Assembly: GCA_021604885.1 (NCBI GenBank)
Contig: BQJV01000251.1
Span: forward strand, 1 to 5,449
DNA: 5,449 nucleotides
Reading direction: 5' to 3'
Source of the DNA: Acidimicrobiales bacterium
GTDB taxonomy: Bacteria; Actinomycetota; Acidimicrobiia; Acidimicrobiales; Aldehydirespiratoraceae
Positions 1 to 5,449 of the stretch are shown here, piece by piece. The notes beneath the pieces were generated by a model that worked only from the letters and a program-made list of their open reading frames with translations, was not told where the DNA came from and searched no databases. How positions within the stretch are numbered: the first letter of the stretch is position 1; each line of letters begins with the position of its first letter. Both the position numbers and the translations under genes were made by a program.

Positions 1-2
1 CG

Positions 3-668
<666 letters not shown>

Positions 669-681
669 CCCCCGTACTTTC

Positions 682-1416
682 TCAGCGGGCGACGATGAGC
701 TGGAACTCGACGGTGCCCTCGTCGGCGATGCTGACCACGATCGACGCGCTCGGCGGCGTCACGCCGAAGTCCTCCCACACGATCTCGGTCGAGCCGACGA
801 TCACGCCGAAGCCGTCGTCGCGCACATTGGCGTCGATCGAGAACGTGACCGGGTTGGTCACGCCGGCAACGGTCAGGTCACCCTCGACCTCGAAGGTGTG
901 GGCAGCGCCGCCGGCCTCGAGACCGGAGACGTCGACACCACCATCGAACGTGAACGTGGCGGTCGGGAACTCCGCGGCGCCGATCGCGCGACGGATCGCG
1001 CTCTCCCGACGGGGATCGTTCGAGACGATCGAGTTCATGTCGACCGTGACATCGGCACCGGTGAGCTGACCGCCGTCGATCGTCACCGAGCCCGTCACCC
1101 CACCCGACCGACCGACCGCGGTGACCGATCCGATCGTCAGTTCCTCCGCCACCCGGAAGCCGGCGAAGCTGCCGCTCGCGGTGTCGAAGTCGAAGGACCC
1201 GATCTCGTCGTCGACGACCCACACCCCGTCGATGCCGTCGGCGACCGCGGGGCCGGCGTCGCCGCCGTCCTCCGCGAGATCAGCGTCGAGCTGCTCGTTC
1301 GCGTCGCCGACGTCGACCGCGTCGGGTGCGTCGTCCTTGAAGAAGAAGAACCACACCGCGAGGACGACCACCGCAACGCCGACCACGCCGCCACCGATCA
1401 GATACTTCTTGTTCAT
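682..1416 (-). CDS. YceI-family protein with N-terminal membrane anchor
   Basis: This 244-residue protein starts with a short basic stretch (MNKKY) and a strongly hydrophobic segment at about residues 6-26, read as a membrane anchor or uncleaved signal. An acidic, Ala/Asp/Glu-rich linker follows at about 28-62, then a YceI-like domain from about 64 to the end. Family-typical blocks are the opening DGVWVVDDE and SFAGFRV, DMNSIVSNDPRRESAIR (about 126-142), AAEFPTATFTF (147-157), GDLTVAGVTNPVTF (179-192) and FGVTPPSA (217-224). YceI domains form lipocalin-like barrels that bind polyisoprenoid-type lipids in characterised members; the ligand here is unknown. The ATG at 1416 is chosen because AGGAG lies 5 nt upstream and the hydrophobic segment directly follows. 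An upstream in-frame TTG at 1461 would add 15 residues ahead of the basic segment and lacks support. It lies 111 nt downstream of hemL on the same strand and converges with pgi. Confidence 0.9.
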   Translation of the reverse strand: MNKKYLIGGGVVGVAVVVLAVWFFFFKDDAPDAVDVGDANEQLDADLAEDGGDAGPAVADGIDGVWVVDDEIGSFDFDTASGSFAGFRVAEELTIGSVTAVGRSGGVTGSVTIDGGQLTGADVTVDMNSIVSNDPRRESAIRRAIGAAEFPTATFTFDGGVDVSGLEAGGAAHTFEVEGDLTVAGVTNPVTFSIDANVRDDGFGVIVGSTEIVWEDFGVTPPSASIVVSIADEGTVEFQLIVAR

Positions 1417-1527
1417 TGCTGCTCCTGAGAAAGTTTGTTCGTCTGCCACTACGTGCAGCAAAGCGCTGCAGTTCGCGGACTGGGTAAGAAAGTTGGGACA
1501 GAAAGCCTGAGAAAACCGGTCGCGCCG
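1417..1527 (-). other. hemL-yceI intergenic region with short repeats
   Basis: This 111-nt spacer is visibly less GC-rich than its neighbours. It holds a 6-bp inverted repeat, TGCAGC (1454-1459) and GCTGCA (1465-1470), around a 5-nt AAAGC loop. A 9-bp direct repeat CCTGAGAAA occurs at 1424-1432 and 1506-1514, and a related AAGAAAGTTGGGACAG lies at 1487-1502. I see no convincing -35/-10 pair and no stem followed by a U-tract, so it is unclear whether yceI has its own promoter here or is read through from hemL. Confidence 0.5.
1422..1426 (-). promoter_or_regulatory. Ribosome binding site of the yceI gene
   Basis: On the minus strand AGGAG precedes the ATG at 1416 by 5 nt. It decides the start in favour of the ATG over the TTG at 1461. 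Confidence 0.8.
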
Positions 1528-2790
1528 TCAGAGGCCGGCGGCCACCGTCCGGACGGCCTCGATTGTGGCCTCCACCTCGGCCCTACCGTGGGCAAGGGAC
1601 GGGAAGAGCGCTTCGTAGGCCCCCGGGGCGAGGGCAACGCCCTGCTCGAGCATCCCGTGGAAGAACCGTTCGTAGACGCCGTTCTCGCAGATCGCCTTAG
1701 CCTCGTCGAAGTCGGTGGGCAGTGTCGGCCCGAAGAAGAGGCCGAGCAGGGGGCCCACCCGGGGAACGGATGCGGTCACACCCGCGTCGGCGAACGCCGC
1801 GACCATGCCGTCCTGCAATGCCGTGGCCGTGGCGGTGAGCTGGTCGTAGGCCTCCGGCGTCAGCAGCGACAGCTGGGCGAGGCCGGCCGCGGTGGCGAGC
1901 GGGTTCCCCGAGAGGGTGCCCGCCTGGTAGACGGGACCCAGCGGGGCGAGATGCCCCATGAGCTCGCGGGACGCGCCGAACGCGCCCACCGGCAGACCGC
2001 CACCGATCACCTTGCCGAACGCCCAGAGGTCCGGCCGCACGCCGGACCACTCGGCGGCGCCGCCCGGGCAGAGCCGGAAGCCGGTGATGACCTCGTCGAA
2101 CATGAGCAGGGCGCCGGCGGCATCGCAGGCATCGCGCAGGCCCTGGAGGAATCCGGGCTGCGGCTCGATGAGACCCATGTTGGCGGCCACGGGTTCGACG
2201 ACCACGACGGCGACCGAGTCGTCGATCTCCGGCACGACGTTGTACGGCGCGACGACCGTGTCGGCGACGGCACCGGCCGTCACACCCTCGGAGCCCTTGA
2301 GCCCCTGCTGGGCGACCCCACTGCCACCGGCGACCAGCAGGGCGTCCGAATGGCCGTGGTAGTTCCCCGCGAACTTCATGATCGTGTCGCGACCGGTCGC
2401 ACCACGGGCGAGCCGGATCGCCGTCATCGTCGCCTCGGTGCCGCTGTTCACCAGACGCACCATGTCCATGCCGTCGATGCGACGGCACATCTCCTCCGCG
2501 AGGAGCACCTCGCTCGGCGTCGGCGCGCCGAAGCTCGAGCCCTGGGCGGCCGCCGCGGCGATCGCCTCCGTGACCGTCGGGTGGGCGTGGCCGAGGATGC
2601 CCGGGCCGTAGCTCATCACGTAGTCGATGTAGCGCCGGCCCTCCACGTCGAAGACGTAGGGGCCCTCGCCCCGCTCGACGAAGTAGGGCGTGCCACCGAC
2701 CGAGCCGAACGCTCGCACCGGGGAGTTCACGCCTCCGGGGATCACGGCGCGGGCGCGCTCGAAGAACGCTTCGTTCGTCGGCTGGTTCAC
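1528..2790 (-). CDS. hemL: Glutamate-1-semialdehyde 2,1-aminomutase
   Basis: HemL is a cytoplasmic PLP enzyme that moves the amino group of glutamate-1-semialdehyde to give 5-aminolevulinate, the last step of the C5 entry to tetrapyrroles. The 420-residue length is close to the usual family size. Visible landmarks are the N-terminal VIPGGVNSPVRAF (about 17-29), MSYGPGILGHAHP (59-71), NSGTEATM for phosphate binding (115-122), NYHGHSDALL (143-152), the cofactor-contacting Asp of MFDEVITGFR (D232), the Schiff-base Lys of FGKVIGGGLPVGAFG (K260), and AGTLSGNPLA (290-299). These separate it from ordinary class-III aminotransferases. The start is GTG at 2790, with GGAGGG 6 nt upstream, and overlaps the hemB stop by 4 nt (GTGA), indicating translational coupling. 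HemL presumes a glutamyl-tRNA reductase gene elsewhere, plausibly upstream of this window. Confidence 0.97.
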   Translation of the reverse strand: MNQPTNEAFFERARAVIPGGVNSPVRAFGSVGGTPYFVERGEGPYVFDVEGRRYIDYVMSYGPGILGHAHPTVTEAIAAAAAQGSSFGAPTPSEVLLAEEMCRRIDGMDMVRLVNSGTEATMTAIRLARGATGRDTIMKFAGNYHGHSDALLVAGGSGVAQQGLKGSEGVTAGAVADTVVAPYNVVPEIDDSVAVVVVEPVAANMGLIEPQPGFLQGLRDACDAAGALLMFDEVITGFRLCPGGAAEWSGVRPDLWAFGKVIGGGLPVGAFGASRELMGHLAPLGPVYQAGTLSGNPLATAAGLAQLSLLTPEAYDQLTATATALQDGMVAAFADAGVTASVPRVGPLLGLFFGPTLPTDFDEAKAICENGVYERFFHGMLEQGVALAPGAYEALFPSLAHGRAEVEATIEAVRTVAAGL

Positions 2791-3767
2791 TGCATGCCCT
2801 CCGCGAGCATCCGGGCGAAGTAGGTGAGGATCAGGTCCGCCCCGGCTCGCTTGATGGCGAGTGTGTGCTCGAACGCGACCGGCTCGAGATCGAGCCAGCC
2901 CTGGATCGCCGCGGCATGGACCATCGCGTACTCACCACTCACGTGGTACGCCGCGATCGGCACGTCGATCTCGGCGCGGGCCCGGGCGATCACATCGAGA
3001 TACGGCATGGCCGGCTTGACCATCACCATGTCGGCACCCTCCGCGATGTCCTCGCGGATCTCCTCCATGGCCTCGCGGGCATTGGCGACGTCCTGTTGGT
3101 ACCCCTTGCGGTCCCCACCCCCGGCGATCTGCACGTCGACCGCGTCGCGGAACGGGCCGTAGAGGGCCGTTGCGTACTTCGCCGCGTAGGCGAGGATCGC
3201 CGTCTCGTCGAAGCCGGCGTCATCGAGGGCTTCGCGGATGGCGAAGACCTGCCCGTCCATCATCCCCGAGGGGGCGACGATGTCGGCCCCCGCCGTGGCC
3301 TGCGCCACCGCGATCTGCTCGTAGAGCTCGAGCGTCGCGTCGTTGTCCGGCTGACCGCCGGCGTCGAGCACGCCGCAGTGGCCGTGGTCGGTGTACTCGT
3401 CGACACAGAGGTCGGCGATGAGGACGAGATCGTCGCCGTGGTCGTCGCGCAGGTCCCTCAGCGCGACCTGCACGATGCCATCCGGGTTCCAGGCCTCGGA
3501 GCCTTCGGCGTCCTTGCGCTCGGGCACCCCGAACAGGATGACGGACGGCACGCCGAGGTCCTTCAGCTGACGGACCTCCTCGCGCAACGATGCCCGCGAG
3601 TGCTGGAACTGGCCGGGCAGCGACTCGATCGGCTGGGGCTCGTCGATGCCTTCGCGCACGAACAGTGGCGCGATCAGGTCGTCGGGATGGAGTCGGGTCT
3701 CCCGCACCATGCGGCGCAACGCCGGGGTGCGCCGGAGGCGACGGAGCCGCCGCTGAGGAAAGGTCAC
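2787..3767 (-). CDS. hemB: Delta-aminolevulinic acid dehydratase (porphobilinogen synthase)
   Basis: HemB condenses two 5-aminolevulinate molecules into porphobilinogen in the cytoplasm. The 326-residue protein has the N-terminal RRLRRTPALRRMVRET arm (about 8-23), the PLFVREGI block (34-41), the metal-site segment DLCVDEYTDHGHCG (119-132), APSGMMDGQV (165-174), and both Schiff-base lysines: K197 in YAAKYATALYGPFR and K251 in VMVKPAMPYLD. YHVSGEYAM (274-282) is also typical. The metal site has Cys121, Asp123 and Cys131 in place of either the three-Cys zinc set or the Ala/Asp/Asp magnesium set. The GTG start at 3767 fits the family N-terminus but has no recognisable Shine-Dalgarno; the preceding HAD gene stops 9 nt upstream, so reinitiation or coupling is likely. 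It overlaps hemL by 4 nt. Confidence 0.97.
   Translation of the reverse strand: MTFPQRRLRRLRRTPALRRMVRETRLHPDDLIAPLFVREGIDEPQPIESLPGQFQHSRASLREEVRQLKDLGVPSVILFGVPERKDAEGSEAWNPDGIVQVALRDLRDDHGDDLVLIADLCVDEYTDHGHCGVLDAGGQPDNDATLELYEQIAVAQATAGADIVAPSGMMDGQVFAIREALDDAGFDETAILAYAAKYATALYGPFRDAVDVQIAGGGDRKGYQQDVANAREAMEEIREDIAEGADMVMVKPAMPYLDVIARARAEIDVPIAAYHVSGEYAMVHAAAIQGWLDLEPVAFEHTLAIKRAGADLILTYFARMLAEGMQ
2797..2802 (-). promoter_or_regulatory. Ribosome binding site of hemL inside the hemB 3' end
   Basis: GGAGGG on the minus strand lies 6 nt before the hemL GTG and within the last codons of hemB. It fixes the GTG as the hemL start. The nearby ATG (minus strand, immediately before CAGTGA) is the penultimate hemB codon in another frame. 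Confidence 0.8.
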
Positions 3768-3776
3768 GCCGAAAGG

Positions 3777-4427
3777 CTACCCAGGCAGACCGAAACGGGC
3801 GTACGGGAACTCGTGCAGCGAGTCGAGGAGCACATCCGCGTCATGGGGCCGATCGAGCACGGTGATCCGGTTCGGCACCACGACGCACGTCATCCCGGCC
3901 GCCTTCGCCGACGCGCACCCGTGCCGGGAGTCCTCGATGGCGACGCAGCCGTCCGGGTCGACGCCGAGCGCGGCGGCCGCGGAGAGGTAGAGGTCCGGCG
4001 CGGGCTTGCCCCGGTCGACATGGTCCCGCGTGCGGATCGCAACGAAGTGGTGGATCAGGCCCAGTCGATCGAGGTGCGGCTCGACCCAGGCCGTGGGTGA
4101 ACTGCTCGCGACGGCGAGCGGCACCGCCGCCCGGTTCGCCGCCTCGATCACCGCCGCGACGCCCGGGTTGGTGACCATCCGCTCGTTCCAGCCCCGCCGC
4201 TGTTCGGCGGCGCGTTCGATGACGGCGGGATCGGCGGATTCGCCGAGGGCATCTTCGATGAGCTCCGGCAGCGACTTGTTGTCCGCCAGCCCGATGCCCT
4301 GCACCCACGTCTCGAGCGGCATTTCCAGCCCGTGGGCTTCGAACGCGTCGCGGGCGACCTCGTAGATCGGCCACTCCGTGTCGGCGATCGTGCCGTCGAA
4401 GTCGAAGACGATCGCCGTCGGGGTCAC
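3777..4427 (-). CDS. HAD-superfamily hydrolase, phosphoglycolate phosphatase / beta-phosphoglucomutase-like
   Basis: This is a 216-residue cytoplasmic HAD phosphatase or phosphomutase of subfamily I with an alpha-helical C1 cap. Motif I is FDFDGTIADTE, with nucleophile D9 and acid/base D11. The cap spans about residues 16-85. Motif II is the Ser after the strand LAVASSS (about S108), motif III is K141 in RGKPAPDLYL, and motif IV is E165-D166 in VAIEDSRHG. All catalytic positions are present, so it should be active, but the substrate cannot be read from sequence; phosphoglycolate, a sugar phosphate or a nucleotide are all possible. It starts with GTG at 4427, overlapping the upstream small gene by 4 nt (GTGA), and ends 9 nt before hemB, so it sits inside the haem cluster. 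Whether it has a role in tetrapyrrole synthesis is unknown. Confidence 0.88.
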   Translation of the reverse strand: MTPTAIVFDFDGTIADTEWPIYEVARDAFEAHGLEMPLETWVQGIGLADNKSLPELIEDALGESADPAVIERAAEQRRGWNERMVTNPGVAAVIEAANRAAVPLAVASSSPTAWVEPHLDRLGLIHHFVAIRTRDHVDRGKPAPDLYLSAAAALGVDPDGCVAIEDSRHGCASAKAAGMTCVVVPNRITVLDRPHDADVLLDSLHEFPYARFGLPG

Positions 4428-4756
4428 GGTCGGCTCTCGCGCTCGCGCAACGCCGTGGCCTGGGCGTGCACCGCGCTGCGGAGCGTGCGCAGCCGATCGT
4501 TGATGGCCCGAGCCTTGTCGTCGTCGATCTTGTGACCGTTGGCGCGATGGAGGGCCAGGTCCGAGAAGCTGCCCATCCCGCCGTAGGCGGCGAGGAGGTG
4601 ATCCACCGCGTCAGGGTGACCGTCGGCGATCAGGCGGCGGTCGCGATCCAGCCAGTCGGCCCACTTGGTCTCGCCGTGCGTGCGCAACAGCGTGAGCAGG
4701 TCGTCGAGGGTGCGAAGGAGTTCGTCGCGTTCGGGCGAGGGTGCGCCACGTTCCAT
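4424..4756 (-). CDS. Small conserved-looking protein of unknown function (possibly DUF6966-like)
   Basis: This encodes a 110-residue soluble, mainly helical protein with no signal peptide or membrane segment. It has many charged residues and several Trp/Leu positions: an N-terminal Leu-rich helix (RDELLRTLDDLLTLL), then KWADWLDRDRRLI, a central AAYGGMGSFSDLAL block, and a C-terminal helix rich in Arg and Ala. The GGMGSxxDL signature resembles a family of small uncharacterised bacterial proteins that I tentatively recall as DUF6966; this was not checked. The ATG at 4756 is chosen; a GTG two codons earlier (4762) is equally possible. An AGGAG at 4784-4788 is too far from either to be a normal ribosome site. 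It follows the hemD-GNAT gene by about 37 nt and overlaps the HAD gene by 4 nt, so it is a cluster member by translation as well as transcription. No function is assigned. Confidence 0.8.
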   Translation of the reverse strand: MERGAPSPERDELLRTLDDLLTLLRTHGETKWADWLDRDRRLIADGHPDAVDHLLAAYGGMGSFSDLALHRANGHKIDDDKARAINDRLRTLRSAVHAQATALRERESRP

Positions 4757-4793
4757 GGTCACCAGAGTGGCCGATCCGCGGCGCTCCTGGTGG

Positions 4794-5449
4794 TCAGTTC
4801 GTCGAATCCAAGTCGAGGGCGAACCAGTGATGGGCGTGGGGCTCGTCGTTGAACGGCTCCACTTCCTCGAATCCAGCGCTGCGATAGAGGGCGATCGCCT
4901 CGGTCAGGACCCGGTTCGTCTCGAGCTGGACCCGCCGCAACCCCATGGCGCGACCTTCGGCGACGAGCCGCTCCAGCAGGCGACGACCGACCCCGCGGCC
5001 GCGGACCCGTTCGGACACCCACATCCGCTTGATGTCCGCCACGTCCGGGGCGACCTTCTTCAACACGCCACACGCGACCGGCGCGCCCGCGAGTCGACCG
5101 GCGAGGAACAGCCCGTTCGGCGGGCTGATCTCGTCCACGTCCGTGGTCAGGACGTTCACACGATCGAGCCCGGTCTCGAATCGCCGATCGATCTCGGCGA
5201 AGTACTGCTCGAGCATCCATTGCGACTCGGCGTCGGCGGCGGGCTCCGGGCGCAGCAGCACCATGTCGGGCACGGCGGCGGCGATGGCCGCCGCGATGCC
5301 CGGAATCGAGTGTTGCTCGGCGATGATGTCGGGGGTCAGCCCGAGCTCCACCGCCTGGTCGGCCGTGGCCGGGCCGATGCAGGCCAGCACCGGGGGCAGG
5401 TTGGCCGCGCCGACACCTGCCACGAGGTGCCGCACCGTGGACGCCGACG
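4794..5449 (-). CDS. hemD: HemD (uroporphyrinogen-III synthase) C-terminus fused to GNAT acetyltransferase, 5' end outside window
   Basis: The minus-strand frame is open from the right window edge to TGA at 4794-4796, about 218 residues, so the start is not seen. The first part reads SASTVRHLV, then LACIGPATADQAVELGLTPDIIAEQ and SIPGIAAAI, matching the C-terminal motifs of uroporphyrinogen-III synthase, which cyclises hydroxymethylbilane with ring D inversion. After an Ala-rich hinge the same frame continues from VLLRPEP (codons near 5260) into a GNAT fold of about 150 residues. It has YFAEIDRRF, VACGVLKKV, DIKRMWVSERVRGRGVGRRLLERL with the acetyl-CoA pyrophosphate-binding RxxGxG (about 4986-5003), ALYRSAGFEEVEPFND and a closing HHWFALDL. 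No stop or frame change lies between the two parts. An ATG at 5262-5264 sits exactly at the GNAT start but has no ribosome site. The acetyl acceptor is unknown. Haem context (hemB, hemL downstream) supports the HemD call. Confidence 0.85.
   Translation of the reverse strand, partial: SASTVRHLVAGVGAANLPPVLACIGPATADQAVELGLTPDIIAEQHSIPGIAAAIAAAVPDMVLLRPEPAADAESQWMLEQYFAEIDRRFETGLDRVNVLTTDVDEISPPNGLFLAGRLAGAPVACGVLKKVAPDVADIKRMWVSERVRGRGVGRRLLERLVAEGRAMGLRRVQLETNRVLTEAIALYRSAGFEEVEPFNDEPHAHHWFALDLDSTN

Noticed and set aside
1417..1461. Upstream TTG start for the yceI gene at 1461
   Set aside because: It adds 15 residues before the basic and hydrophobic N-terminus and lacks a ribosome site, whereas the ATG at 1416 has AGGAG 5 nt upstream.
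1454..1470. Hairpin TGCAGC-AAAGC-GCTGCA as a hemL terminator
   Set aside because: The stem is only 6 bp and no U-rich run follows on the minus strand; it is too weak to call.
1435..2823. Long plus-strand open frame (462 codons) opposite hemL
   Set aside because: It is antisense to hemL, with an Arg/Gly/His-rich low-complexity translation typical of the mirror frame of a high-GC gene, and shows no family motif.
2865..4100. Long plus-strand open frame (411 codons) opposite hemB and the HAD gene
   Set aside because: It spans two well-supported minus-strand genes, has a composition-driven translation rich in Arg, Val, Asp and His, and shows no recognisable domain.
4759..5220. Minus-strand open frame of 153 codons overlapping the GNAT region
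   Set aside because: It is a shifted frame of the GNAT-coding sequence with an Arg/Gly-rich translation; the in-frame GNAT motifs lie in the other frame.
4794..5264. GNAT as an independent gene starting at the ATG at 5262-5264
   Set aside because: There is no stop codon ending HemD before it and no Shine-Dalgarno ahead of it, so the simplest reading is one fused protein; internal initiation is kept only as a possibility.

Overview
This is a high-GC, gene-dense bacterial window, most likely from an actinobacterium; Acidimicrobiia is a guess from overall protein character, not a demonstrated assignment. The clues are the strong G/C third-position bias, the frequent GTG starts, an actinobacterial-style HemB metal motif (Cys-x-Asp...Cys), and a glutamate (C5) route to haem encoded in one compact cluster. 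No rRNA, tRNA, CRISPR array, transposase or integrase gene was seen.

Layout: the left end (3-668, + strand) holds the C-terminal third of glucose-6-phosphate isomerase (pgi). It converges on a minus-strand gene for a membrane-anchored YceI-family lipid-binding-type protein (682-1416). The two genes meet at a perfect 17-bp-arm palindrome (649-683) that contains the pgi stop and overlaps the yceI stop. From 1528 to the right edge everything is on the minus strand and reads leftward as a tight tetrapyrrole gene cluster. In transcription order it holds hemD fused to a GNAT acetyltransferase domain (partial, cut by the right edge), a small conserved-looking protein of unknown function, a HAD phosphatase-like protein, hemB, and hemL. 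Two junctions are 4-nt GTGA overlaps, one gap is 9 nt and one is about 37 nt, so the block is almost certainly co-transcribed. The yceI gene lies 111 nt past hemL in the same direction and may be read through from it or have its own promoter.

How the genes work together: HemL makes 5-aminolevulinate from glutamate-1-semialdehyde, HemB condenses two of these to porphobilinogen, and HemD closes and isomerises hydroxymethylbilane to uroporphyrinogen III. The HAD and small proteins have no evident haem step but are translationally tied to the cluster. The most unusual item is the HemD-GNAT fusion: one uninterrupted frame runs from recognisable HemD C-terminal motifs into a complete-looking acetyltransferase domain. 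The second is the pgi/yceI palindrome, which resembles a REP-type mobile palindrome reused as a bidirectional terminator and as coding sequence for the PGI tail.
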